Of a DNA stretch of 11,675 nucleotides, positions 1 through 7,168 are shown piece after piece. How positions within the stretch are numbered: the first letter of the stretch is position 1; each line of letters opens with the position of its first letter. The stretch is taken from positions 1 through 11,675 of the forward strand of contig SKGG01000012.1 in the NCBI GenBank assembly GCA_007117565.1. The letters are read 5' to 3'. Made by a program: the position numbers and the translations under genes. The notes under the pieces are model-generated. The model saw nothing but the letters and a program-made list of their open reading frames with translations, made no database searches and was not told the origin of the DNA. The DNA comes from Candidatus Izemoplasma sp. Its GTDB lineage: Bacteria; Bacillota_I; Bacilli_A; Izemoplasmatales; Izemoplasmataceae.

Positions 1-5
1 CTTTT

Positions 6-194
6 TTAAGCACGAGTTAATTTTGATTTTTTTAACGCTCTGGCAGAGACATACACTGTCTTAATTTCGCCATCTTCAACAATCCGAACTTTTTGTAAGT
101 TTGCTTTCCATCTACGACGCGATGCGTTCATTGCGTACGAACGATTGTTGCCTGAAAGGTTTTTTCTGCCTGTTACGTAACATTCTTTTGCCAT
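6..194 (-). CDS. rpmB: 50S ribosomal protein L28
   Basis: Structural protein of the large ribosomal subunit, 62 residues, the usual length for bacterial L28. The N-terminus [11 protein letters not shown], the following [12 protein letters not shown] stretch, [13 protein letters not shown], and the C-terminal [10 protein letters not shown] are all typical of the Firmicute L28 family. Only one cysteine is present (residue 5), so this is the zinc-free form without the two CxxC pairs. The frame stays open upstream to a TTG at 218, but the ATG at 194 is chosen: it gives the family N-terminus and has GGAGG 7 bases upstream. It is divergent from fakA, the same arrangement as rpmB and the yloU-yloV genes in Bacillus. 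The stop codon is only 5 bases from the window edge, so its terminator is not visible. Confidence 0.97.
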   Translation of the reverse strand: MAKECYVTGRKNLSGNNRSYAMNASRRRWKANLQKVRIVEDGEIKTVYVSARALKKSKLTRA

Positions 195-201
195 GACATT
201 G

Positions 202-206
202 CCTCC
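202..206 (-). promoter_or_regulatory. Ribosome binding site deciding the rpmB start
   Basis: GGAGG on the minus strand, 7 bases before the ATG at 194. It excludes the upstream in-frame TTG at 218 as the start. Confidence 0.85.
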
Positions 207-232
207 GATCTCTACCAAATTACAGCTCTATT

Positions 233-260
233 ATTATACATGATTTGCATAAGAAATCAA
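233..260 (-). promoter_or_regulatory. Putative sigma-A promoter of rpmB
   Basis: Read on the minus strand: -35 TTGATT (255-260), a 16-base spacer, and a perfect -10 TATAAT (233-238). This leaves a leader of roughly 30 bases before the rpmB ATG. Seen in the sequence; activity is inferred. Confidence 0.7.
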
Positions 261-306
261 CCATTTTTAATATTTCTTTCACATACTGCACGTTATCCTA
301 TATATC

Positions 307-335
307 TTGCATTTTAGTTTTCATTGTGCTAAAAT
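307..335 (+). promoter_or_regulatory. Putative sigma-A promoter of fakA (extended -10)
   Basis: -35 TTGCAT (307-312), a 17-base spacer, and -10 TAAAAT (330-335) preceded by TGC, an extended -10 element. Predicted start of transcription is near 342, about 45 bases before the fakA ATG, which itself has GGAGG at 374-378. Confidence 0.7.
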
Positions 336-386
336 GAGTCGTATCAAAAAGCACTTAATTATAGAAACACAACGGAGGCTTTTACT

Positions 387-2042
387 ATGAAAGCAAAAGA
401 AATCGATGGCAATCTACTAAAACTAATTATTACGAACGGAAGCATTAAATTAAAAAACCAACACCAACAAATAAATGATTTAAACGTCTTCCCAGTACCC
501 GATGGCGATACTGGCAGTAACATGCAATCGACCATGATGAGTGGCGTCAGTGCCATTCGCAATCTCGAAAACCAACCCGTTGAGGCTGTGGGTAAAGCAC
601 TCTCTCGCGGGCTTTTGATGGGGGCTCGTGGGAACTCAGGCGTGATATTATCACAACTATTTAGCGGGTTCGCTAAATCATTCCAATCACTTAAAACAGC
701 GGACGCACCCGCGTTTATTGAAGGCTTGAAACAAGGCGTTCAACAAGCGTACGGCGCGGTCATTAATCCTGTTGAAGGGACCATTCTCACCGTCGCTCGT
801 GAAGCGGCCGATAAGGCGAGTCTTTATGCCACGCCGGATGCGGATATCGAAGACGTGTTAGAAATTTATCTTAACGAAGCTAAAGAATCATTAAGTCGTA
901 CACCAGAACTGTTGCCTGTTTTAAAAGAATCAGGCGTGGTTGACAGTGGTGGTGCCGGACTTATTGTCATTATTGAAGGCATGATTTCAGCGCTTCGCGG
1001 TGAAGTCTATCAAGAAGAACAAGCGAAAGCGCACGTGGCTAAAGTCCATGACTTTGAAGGGGAAGTAGAGTTTGGTTATTGCACTGAATTCATCGTTCAA
1101 CTCGATCCCGAAAAACGCTTCAACAAAGATAAGTTAGTCAAACAACTCACCCGCTTAGGTGATTCTATTGTGGTGGTCGCTGACGATGAAATTTGTAAAG
1201 TTCACGTCCATACGAAAACACCTGGGGATGCGTTAAACTTAGGTCAACAGTATGGTGAGTTCGCAACCTTAAAAATTGAAAACATGACCTTACAACACAC
1301 CGAAATTTTACTGAATGCGGAAAGTTCAGTTCATGAAGAAGCAACGCCGACGCCACAAGATGTTTTCCGTGTGGAAGCAAAGAAAAAATATGGCTTAATT
1401 TCCGTCGTCAACGGCGATGGCTTACATGCGATGTTTAAAGAGATGGGTGTCGACCGTATTATTGATGGCGGTCAAACGATGAATCCATCCACGCAAGATT
1501 TTATCGATGCGATCAATGGCGTCAATGCAGATAACATCCTCATCATTCCAAACAATAAAAACGTCTTCCTAAGCGCTGAAACTGCGGCGAAACATGTTGA
1601 AGACAAAAACGTCATTGTCATCCCAGCGAAAACCATCGCTCAAGGCTATGCCTCATTGACGATGTTCGATGCGAACCAAGATTTAGAAGCCATTGTTGAA
1701 GAAATGCACGAATTGATTGCGCATGTCCGCTCAGGCGAAATTACGCATGCCGTACGTGACACGGAAATCAAAGGCTTGAAAATTCACAAAGGTGACTTCT
1801 TAAGCATTGCGGATGGCCAAATTATTGCGGCCAATCCAAAACGTTTTGATGCCCTTGTTGCCCTGCTTGAAGGCGTCGTAACTGACGACGCTGAAATCAT
1901 CACCGTGATGACCGGCAAAGCCGCCGAAAAACGCGAAATCAGCAAGTTACGTAAACACATTGAAGACACGTATGCACACGTCGAGGTTGAGTTCATCGAA
2001 GGTGGTCAAGCAGTATACGATTATCTTGTCGCAGTAGAATAA
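387..2042 (+). CDS. fakA: Fatty acid kinase catalytic subunit FakA (DAK/DhaL-like, YloV family)
   Basis: Cytosolic ATP-dependent kinase subunit that phosphorylates fatty acids held by a FakB carrier, giving acyl-phosphate for PlsX or PlsY. The 551 residues match the family length. The N-terminal DhaL-like nucleotide domain (about 1-205) shows PDGDTG at 38-43, whose aspartates 39 and 41 hold magnesium in the family, GARGNSG at 79-85 and DSGGAG at 186-191. The middle domain carries GYCTEF (Cys232) and VHVHT (His273, His275), matching the Cys/His/His zinc site known from Staphylococcus FakA. The rest (about 325-551) corresponds to the FakB-interacting C-terminal domain. The ATG has GGAGG 8 bases upstream. 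In Bacillus an Asp23-family gene (yloU) precedes this gene; none is present here. No fakB lies in the window, so the carrier must be encoded elsewhere. Confidence 0.95.
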   Translation: MKAKEIDGNLLKLIITNGSIKLKNQHQQINDLNVFPVPDGDTGSNMQSTMMSGVSAIRNLENQPVEAVGKALSRGLLMGARGNSGVILSQLFSGFAKSFQSLKTADAPAFIEGLKQGVQQAYGAVINPVEGTILTVAREAADKASLYATPDADIEDVLEIYLNEAKESLSRTPELLPVLKESGVVDSGGAGLIVIIEGMISALRGEVYQEEQAKAHVAKVHDFEGEVEFGYCTEFIVQLDPEKRFNKDKLVKQLTRLGDSIVVVADDEICKVHVHTKTPGDALNLGQQYGEFATLKIENMTLQHTEILLNAESSVHEEATPTPQDVFRVEAKKKYGLISVVNGDGLHAMFKEMGVDRIIDGGQTMNPSTQDFIDAINGVNADNILIIPNNKNVFLSAETAAKHVEDKNVIVIPAKTIAQGYASLTMFDANQDLEAIVEEMHELIAHVRSGEITHAVRDTEIKGLKIHKGDFLSIADGQIIAANPKRFDALVALLEGVVTDDAEIITVMTGKAAEKREISKLRKHIEDTYAHVEVEFIEGGQAVYDYLVAVE

Positions 2043-2046
2043 TCAA

Positions 2047-2073
2047 AACCAAGGCGTCCGCCTTGGTTTTTTT
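2047..2073 (+). terminator. Rho-independent terminator after fakA
   Basis: Stem AACCAAGGC (2047-2055), loop GTCC, matching arm GCCTTGGTT (2060-2068), then a T run to 2073. It begins 5 bases after the fakA stop and ends 3 bases before the recG ribosome binding site, so it should uncouple recG from fakA at least partly. Confidence 0.92.
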
Positions 2074-2075
2074 AT

Positions 2076-2080
2076 GAGGG
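2076..2080 (+). promoter_or_regulatory. Ribosome binding site of recG, close to two tandem ATGs
   Basis: GAGGG sits 1 base before the first ATG (2082) and 4 bases before the second (2085). The spacing favours the second ATG as the true start, although even that is short. Confidence 0.55.
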
Positions 2081-2084
2081 TATG

Positions 2085-4055
2085 ATGTTAAAACAACTTA
2101 AAGGTGTCGGTGAAAAAACACTCGAACACTTTCATGAAGCGCACATTTTTACGCTCTACGACTTAATTCACACCTATCCCAAAAAATATCGTCATTATGT
2201 GTTGAGTGATCCTTCAAAGGATGCTAATCAACGTGGGTATTTTGAAGCCATCGTGCTGGCACGGCCAAGTGTGTATCAGGTCCGTAGACAACTCAAACGC
2301 ATCAGTGTGCTCATCCGTGTGGGTACGAAAGAGCATCGGTTGATGTTTTTTAATCAGACCCATTGGTTAAGACACCTTCAACCAGGTGTTTCGATTGTTT
2401 TTGAAGGGGTTTATGACCCAAACACGAAAGCTTTACAAGCCCAAACGCTAATGTTAAAGAAAAACTTTCCTGCTGGGATTGTTGCTGAATATGGCGTCCA
2501 AGGTGTCAGTGATCATAAACTGCACAAATTTATTCAACAAGCTATGCGGGTGGGTGGGATTTACGCCGAAGATCCTTTACCTGAGTGGGTGTTAAAAAAA
2601 CGTGATTTAATGCCCTATCAAACGTTCATTAGACGCGTCCATGAGCCACAAACAGACGACGACATAGACGCCGTATGGCAACGCCTCAGTTATGAAGAAC
2701 TGTTGCGTAAACAAGTGCGCGCCCTGCTCGTTAAAGAGGCGTTACAAAAAGATAAACCTCGCACTCATTTCATGAAAGAAGCCCACCTAACGCCTTTGAT
2801 TAAGTCCTTGCCTTATACCTTAACAAACGCTCAAAAAAGCGTGTTAATCGACTTGATTGACCGCTTAAATGAGCCAAAATCACTGTATCATTTATTGCAA
2901 GGGGATACCGGTAGTGGGAAAACAATCATCGCTTTTTTGTGTGCGTATGGTGCTCTTTTAAGAGGCGAACAAGTGGCGTTACTCGCACCGACCGAAACGC
3001 TTGCTTTGCAGCATCATCGCTTAGCGTTAAGCTTGTTTAAACCCTTAGGCATTGACCCAGTCTTGGTGCTTGGCAGCGTAGACGCGCAAACTAAACAAGC
3101 GGTCATGCATGCCATGCAACAGGAAACAACACTCTTTATTGGGACGCACGCTCTCTTTTCAAAAAAGACCCGTTATCAAAATTTAGGCTTGATTGTGGTC
3201 GATGAGCAACACCGCTTTGGGGTCAATCAGCGGCTTGCGATGGCCCAAAAAGGTGAACACGTTGATGTCTTATATTTAAGTGCTACGCCCATTCCAAGAA
3301 CCTTAGCGCTCACCCTTTATGGCGAGATGGATGTGGTGACGCTCCGTGAAAAACCAGCGCACAGACACCCTATCAAAACGCAACTTTATCCGATCAAAAA
3401 AGCCAAAGCGTTAGACGACCTCATCGAACAAGCGCTGGCTCAAAAAGAACAAATTTATTTGATTGCACCACGCATCGAAGATGACGACAAGCTTTTAAGC
3501 ATTCACCGTATTGCGGCTTATTATCAAACTCGTTTTAAAGAAGCACGATTTGGCCTCCTGCACGGTCAACGTTCACGCGAAGAGAAAGAAGCGACATTGA
3601 GCCGTTTTGCGAACCACGAGCTTGATATCTTAATCGCAACAAGTGTGGTTGAAGTTGGTATTGATGTGAAACAAGCCACGCTTATGTTCATCTTTCATGG
3701 TGAGCGTTTTGGTCTGGCGCAACTGCATCAACTGCGTGGACGTCTCGCTCGTGGAACACTCCCAGGGACATGCTTTATTTTATATAAGGGTCCCACCGGT
3801 GTGAAAGAACGTTTGAGTATTTTAGAACACACCGACGATGGCTTCTTATTATCTGAAAAAGATCTCGAACAACGAGGCTTTGGGGATTTACTTGGTGAAG
3901 CTCAAAGTGGGGTCATGCGCTATCGCTATAGTGATGAACTTGATCTCATTGCCCAACTCGAAGCCATTAAAGCAGATGCGTTGGCCATCTTGGCGCAACC
4001 ACATGACCATCAACGAAGCATCCAAGCGTTACTAGCGTTAGATGAAGAATCTTAA
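2085..4055 (+). CDS. recG: ATP-dependent DNA helicase RecG
   Basis: Superfamily 2 double-strand DNA translocase that remodels stalled replication forks and branched recombination intermediates. It is 656 residues from this start (657 from the ATG at 2082), slightly short of the usual 680 or so. The numbering here counts from 2082: N-terminal wedge/OB region about 50-130, Walker A GDTGSGKT 274-281, motif Ia PTETLA 303-308, Walker B DEQHRFG 374-380, motif III SATPIPRTLAL 400-410, motif V TSVVEVGIDV 520-529, motif VI HQLRGRLARG 549-558, then LEQRGFGDLLG near the end, a RecG hallmark. Motif VI reads RGRLAR where most RecG proteins have RGRVGR. The start at 2085 is preferred because GAGGG is too close to 2082. 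It lies between a terminator and the plsX promoter, so it is probably transcribed alone or by read-through; I see no strong promoter of its own. Confidence 0.96.
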   Translation: MLKQLKGVGEKTLEHFHEAHIFTLYDLIHTYPKKYRHYVLSDPSKDANQRGYFEAIVLARPSVYQVRRQLKRISVLIRVGTKEHRLMFFNQTHWLRHLQPGVSIVFEGVYDPNTKALQAQTLMLKKNFPAGIVAEYGVQGVSDHKLHKFIQQAMRVGGIYAEDPLPEWVLKKRDLMPYQTFIRRVHEPQTDDDIDAVWQRLSYEELLRKQVRALLVKEALQKDKPRTHFMKEAHLTPLIKSLPYTLTNAQKSVLIDLIDRLNEPKSLYHLLQGDTGSGKTIIAFLCAYGALLRGEQVALLAPTETLALQHHRLALSLFKPLGIDPVLVLGSVDAQTKQAVMHAMQQETTLFIGTHALFSKKTRYQNLGLIVVDEQHRFGVNQRLAMAQKGEHVDVLYLSATPIPRTLALTLYGEMDVVTLREKPAHRHPIKTQLYPIKKAKALDDLIEQALAQKEQIYLIAPRIEDDDKLLSIHRIAAYYQTRFKEARFGLLHGQRSREEKEATLSRFANHELDILIATSVVEVGIDVKQATLMFIFHGERFGLAQLHQLRGRLARGTLPGTCFILYKGPTGVKERLSILEHTDDGFLLSEKDLEQRGFGDLLGEAQSGVMRYRYSDELDLIAQLEAIKADALAILAQPHDHQRSIQALLALDEES

Positions 4056-4073
4056 GCGTCATATAAGACACGC

Positions 4074-4084
4074 TATGCTATAAT
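4074..4084 (+). promoter_or_regulatory. Putative extended -10 promoter of the plsX-rnc-dnaD-nth operon
   Basis: TGC followed by TATAAT (4079-4084), a perfect extended -10. The -35 position 17 bases upstream (GCGTCA, 4056-4061) is poor, as is common for extended -10 promoters. Predicted start of transcription is near 4091, about 20 bases before the plsX ATG. No FapR-type palindrome is apparent in this gap. Confidence 0.7.
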
Positions 4085-4111
4085 GTATTTACTATGACTT
4101 AGAGGTGACCT

Positions 4112-5113
4112 ATGATAAAAATTGCGATCGATGCGATGGGTGGCGACCACGCACCAAAAGAACAAATTGCCGGCGCGCTTTTAGCGCTTGAAAAAATTGA
4201 AGACATCGAGATTACTTTGTTTGGTGATCTTGGGGCGATGAAACCTTATATCAAGGACCATCCTAGACTAAAAATGACGGCCAGCGAGGGTGTCATTCCA
4301 ATGGGCGAAAAAGACCCGATTAATGCCATTCGCAGCAATCGCAAGAGCTCCATGGCAATGGCTTTAAGCAGTGTTCGCCAAGGCGAACATGATGCGATTG
4401 TTTCGAGTGGTGCTACACAAGCGCTGATTGCGGGGGCACACATTTTGGTGGGTCGTATGAAAAGCATTAAACGCACTGCCATTGCGCCTGTCTTACCCAC
4501 GGCTTTAGGCAAACCGTTTATCTTACTTGATAGCGGTGGAAACATTGAGATTAAACCTGAATTCATGGTCCATCAAGCCCATTTTGCAAGCGTTTATGCC
4601 AAAGAAGTTTTAGGCGTAGATAAGCCGAAACTCGGTCTCATTAACATCGGAACTGAAGAGGGAAAAGGGCGCGAGCTAGACAACGAAGTCTACGCGTTGT
4701 TTAAAGCCAATCCGAACCTCAATTTCATCGGCAACGTCGAACCTAAAGACATTTTAACGCCGCCATGCGACATCCTCATCAGTGATGGCTTTACCGCTAA
4801 CATTGTGATGAAAACCATTGAGGGCACCGGTAAAGGCATGGGCGCGATGTTAAAAGAAGAGTTATCCAGAGGCATTTTAGGAAAATTAGGCCTCATTTTG
4901 TCCATGAAAAACCTCAAGCGTTTTAAACGTCGCATGAGTCCTGAAGAAATTGGTGGGGCGATGATTTACGGGTTAAAAGGTGTGGTCATTAAAGCGCAAG
5001 GCTCTTCAAAAGCACTCGGTTTTTACAACGCGATTCGTCAAGCAGCCCATGTGGTAAGGCAAGACGTTATTGAAAAAGTATCGGCCATCATCGACGCTGA
5101 GGCGAAAGAATGA
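4112..5113 (+). CDS. plsX: Phosphate acyltransferase PlsX (acyl-ACP:phosphate transacylase)
   Basis: Peripheral membrane enzyme that interconverts acyl-ACP and acyl-phosphate, the acyl donor for PlsY in phosphatidic acid synthesis. The 333 residues match the family. Seen: AIDAMGGDHAP at the N-terminus (5-15), GLINIGTEEGKG near the middle, NFIGNVEPKDIL, SDGFTANIVMKTIEG, and GLKGVVIKAQGSS near the end. Two segments differ from the common form: VSSGATQAL replaces VSAGNTGAL, and LLDSGGNIE replaces LLDVGANVD. The ATG is preceded by AGAGGTGA (4101-4108). The stop overlaps the rnc start as ATGA, so the two are translationally coupled. In Bacillus fapR precedes plsX and fabD-fabG-acpP follow it before rnc; none of these is present here. 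Together with fakA this suggests emphasis on incorporating external fatty acids. Confidence 0.95.
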   Translation: MIKIAIDAMGGDHAPKEQIAGALLALEKIEDIEITLFGDLGAMKPYIKDHPRLKMTASEGVIPMGEKDPINAIRSNRKSSMAMALSSVRQGEHDAIVSSGATQALIAGAHILVGRMKSIKRTAIAPVLPTALGKPFILLDSGGNIEIKPEFMVHQAHFASVYAKEVLGVDKPKLGLINIGTEEGKGRELDNEVYALFKANPNLNFIGNVEPKDILTPPCDILISDGFTANIVMKTIEGTGKGMGAMLKEELSRGILGKLGLILSMKNLKRFKRRMSPEEIGGAMIYGLKGVVIKAQGSSKALGFYNAIRQAAHVVRQDVIEKVSAIIDAEAKE

Positions 5114-5790
5114 GTTCGCTTGAAGCCTTTTTTGGTCTTTCCTTCAAAAACCCAGACTTATTAGAAACCGCACTGACACACTCATCGTATGCGAATGAAC
5201 ACCAAACGTTATCAAACGAACGTTTAGAGTTCGTCGGCGACGCGGTTTTAGATCTGATAGTAGGAACGTATTTATATGAACAGTTTCCTACAGCCGATGA
5301 AGGGGAAATGACCAAAAAGCGTGCCAAATATGTCTGTGAAGCGGCCCTTGTGGAATACGCTAAAGCGTGTGACTTAGGACGGTTTATGTTGTTGGGGCAT
5401 GGCGAAGAAAAATCCGGTGGAAGAACTCGTCATGCGTTGCTTGCGGATGCGTTTGAGGCGTTCGTGGGAGCTGTCTTTTTAGACCAAGGCTTAAAAGAAG
5501 TGTATAAAGTGACCGATAAAGTCGTGATTCCATTTATTAAAGCCGATAAAGTTACGAATTTTGTGGATTATAAAAGTCATCTTCAAGAACTGGTCCAATC
5601 GGATCACCGTCAGCTCAGTTACCGTGTGGTCGATGAATTTGGTCCAAGTCATGATAAAACGTTTGTCATTCGGGTCTATATGGACGACATTTTAATGGGT
5701 GAAGGTGAGGGTCATAGTAAAAAAGAAGCGGAACAACACGCCGCTGAAATCGCCTTGAAAAAACTGGCCCGTAAAAGCATTAAATTTTAG
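5110..5790 (+). CDS. rnc: Ribonuclease III
   Basis: Double-strand-specific, magnesium-dependent endoribonuclease that processes rRNA precursors and structured mRNAs; 226 residues, normal length. The N-terminal catalytic domain (about 1-145) contains the signature NERLEFVGD at 36-44, with acidic residues Glu40 and Asp44. A second acidic cluster is Asp113 and Glu116 in ADAFEAFVGA, matching the metal ligands of the family. The C-terminal double-stranded-RNA-binding domain (about 150-222) opens with DYKSHLQELVQ and ends with a HSKKEAEQHAAEIALKKLA helix. The ATG overlaps the plsX stop (ATGA) and has GAGG 7 bases upstream, inside plsX. The stop TAG is part of the dnaD ribosome binding site, so translation is probably coupled on both sides. 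Confidence 0.97.
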   Translation: MSSLEAFFGLSFKNPDLLETALTHSSYANEHQTLSNERLEFVGDAVLDLIVGTYLYEQFPTADEGEMTKKRAKYVCEAALVEYAKACDLGRFMLLGHGEEKSGGRTRHALLADAFEAFVGAVFLDQGLKEVYKVTDKVVIPFIKADKVTNFVDYKSHLQELVQSDHRQLSYRVVDEFGPSHDKTFVIRVYMDDILMGEGEGHSKKEAEQHAAEIALKKLARKSIKF

Positions 5791-5793
5791 GAG
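5789..5793 (+). promoter_or_regulatory. Ribosome binding site deciding a TTG start for dnaD
   Basis: AGGAG overlaps the rnc stop codon and lies 8 bases before the TTG at 5802. The in-frame GTG at 5793 is inside this element and therefore cannot be the start it serves. Confidence 0.75.
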
Positions 5794-5801
5794 TGACACG
5801 T

Positions 5802-6428
5802 TTGAAAGCTTGTTTAGAACATTTAATCAAAAAACGCATCATCAATTTTCAAGCGCTCATGTTAGCGTATTTTCGTGCGCTTGAACTCACCCCCGATGAA
5901 GCGTTGGCAGCAATAGAGCTCGAGCGCCTTTTAGAGGCGAAAGTCCATCTCATTAAACCGCGCTTACTGTCTAAAGCACTTGATAAATCGGTCAAAGAAA
6001 CCGAACAGTTGTTAAATCGCTTGATGGATTTAGGGTATTTGAACGTGACCTTAAAAGAAAATGCGCAAGGCAAAGAAGAAGAAATCTTTGACTTAGACTT
6101 TTTATTGATTAAACTTAGCCGTCTTATTGAAACGGAAATCGAAGATAAAGCGGTGTCGTTTCCTGAAGATTTACTCAGCTTTATGGAAAGCACGCTACAG
6201 CGGACGTTGATGCCCAAAGATTATGACTACATTAAACTTTGGTTGAATGATCCGCGCATCAATCACACGATGATTCGTAAAGCCACGTTGGATGTGGTTA
6301 AGCTTAAACACCCCACAATGAAACACATTGATCAGGCTTTACAAGTTCAGCTTAAACCCGCGCCTGTCAAGGCACCACAACCCCGAGAAGACGTACTGAA
6401 AGACATTCGTAAGTTATGGGAAAAGTAG
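5802..6428 (+). CDS. dnaD: DnaD-like primosomal/replication initiation protein
   Basis: Likely DnaD, which helps load the replicative helicase at the origin and at restart sites in Firmicutes. The N-terminal part (about 1-110) resembles the DnaD winged helix: a FQALMLAYFRALELTPDEALAAIELERLL opening in the style of the family, then RLLSKALDKSVKETEQLLNRLMDLGYL, a wing-like segment. The C-terminal part (about 125-190) is helical and fits a DDBH2 domain, with PKDYDYIKLWLND and later MKHIDQAL; the tail ends DIRKLWEK. Sequence similarity is modest, so context counts: dnaD directly precedes nth in Bacillus, as here. Start: TTG at 5802 has an ideal AGGAG, giving 208 residues; an in-frame GTG lies 9 bases upstream. 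The 3' end overlaps nth by 13 bases. Confidence 0.78.
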   Translation: MKACLEHLIKKRIINFQALMLAYFRALELTPDEALAAIELERLLEAKVHLIKPRLLSKALDKSVKETEQLLNRLMDLGYLNVTLKENAQGKEEEIFDLDFLLIKLSRLIETEIEDKAVSFPEDLLSFMESTLQRTLMPKDYDYIKLWLNDPRINHTMIRKATLDVVKLKHPTMKHIDQALQVQLKPAPVKAPQPREDVLKDIRKLWEK

Positions 6429-7045
6429 ACACTATTTTAGCCACGCTTGAGCAAATGTATCCGTATGCTACATGTGAGTTGCATCACAAAAACGCCCTGG
6501 AACTCTTGGTCGCAGTCATGTTATCGGCACAAACGACCGATGCGATGGTCAACCGTGTGACCCCCGCCCTGTTTAGAAAATATCCCACGGCTGAGGCTTA
6601 TTTGAGTGTCCCTGTTACGGCGCTTGAAGACGATTTAAAACGGATTGGTCTTTACCGTAATAAAGCCAAAAACTTACACGCCATGATGCGACAATTGGTT
6701 GATCAGCATGGTGGTGAGGTGCCTGAAGATCAAGCGGCGCTTGAAGCCTTACCTGGGGTAGGCCGAAAAACCGCGAATGTGGTATTAAGTGTGTGGTTTG
6801 ATCATCCTCGTATTGCGGTAGATACGCATGTCACAAGGGTCGCTAAACGCTTAAAACTCGCGTATTTAAAAGACGATGTGTGGGCGATTGAACAAAAACT
6901 TATGCGTAAGTTTCCAGAGGACACTTGGTCAAAACTCCACCATCAAATGATTTTCTTTGGACGTTATCACTGTAAAGCCAGTGCCCCTTTATGTGAGGGG
7001 TGTCCATTAAAATCAGAATGTCGCTTCCCTCGTATAAAAGTGTGA
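6416..7045 (+). CDS. nth: Endonuclease III (DNA glycosylase/AP lyase)
   Basis: Base-excision repair enzyme that removes oxidised pyrimidines and cuts the abasic site; 209 residues, normal length. Seen: the helix-hairpin-helix LPGVGRKTAN at 112-121 with catalytic Lys118, the catalytic aspartate Asp136 in AVDTHVTRV, LSAQTTDAMVN at 36-46, and the C-terminal iron-sulphur ligands Cys186, Cys193, Cys196 and Cys202 in the exact C-x6-C-x2-C-x5-C spacing. The ATG lies inside the end of dnaD (13-base overlap) with no clear Shine-Dalgarno, so expression probably depends on translation of dnaD. It is the last gene of the plsX operon and is followed 4 bases later by a terminator. Confidence 0.97.
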   Translation: MGKVDTILATLEQMYPYATCELHHKNALELLVAVMLSAQTTDAMVNRVTPALFRKYPTAEAYLSVPVTALEDDLKRIGLYRNKAKNLHAMMRQLVDQHGGEVPEDQAALEALPGVGRKTANVVLSVWFDHPRIAVDTHVTRVAKRLKLAYLKDDVWAIEQKLMRKFPEDTWSKLHHQMIFFGRYHCKASAPLCEGCPLKSECRFPRIKV

Positions 7046-7049
7046 TAAG

Positions 7050-7078
7050 AAGAATCTTCTAAGAAAGGTTCTTTTTTT
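7050..7078 (+). terminator. Rho-independent terminator after nth
   Basis: AAGAATC (7050-7056) pairs with GGTTCTT (7067-7073) including one T-G wobble; the inner TTC/GAA pair extends the helix past one bulged A to a TAA loop. A T run follows to 7078. It ends the plsX-rnc-dnaD-nth operon. Confidence 0.85.
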
Positions 7079-7124
7079 ATAATTTTTTTAACTTAATCAT
7101 CTAGAAGAAGTATCAACAGATGTG

Positions 7125-7130
7125 TACAAT
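7125..7130 (+). promoter_or_regulatory. Possible -10 element of the XRE-family regulator gene
   Basis: TACAAT lies 38 bases before the ATG at 7169, and is the best -10 match in the gap 7079-7168. The -35 position (TAGAAG, 7102-7107) is poor, so the promoter may be weak or need an activator. AAGGAGA at 7152-7158 is the ribosome binding site. Confidence 0.4.
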
Positions 7131-7168
7131 TAGTATGGTAATAAAAAATATAAGGAGATTATCGTACT

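Noticed and set aside
4246..4566. Open minus-strand frame of 106 codons inside plsX
   Set aside because: Antisense to a well-supported gene, with no ribosome site or recognisable protein; a by-product of codon bias.
5755..5785. Possible promoter before dnaD (TTGAAA at 5755 followed by AT-rich sequence)
   Set aside because: The -10 match (TTAAAT) is poor with a 19-base spacer, and the start would fall at or past the ribosome site.
5849..6217. Open minus-strand frame of 122 codons inside dnaD
   Set aside because: Serine- and lysine-rich translation without domain character, antisense to a gene in a compact operon.
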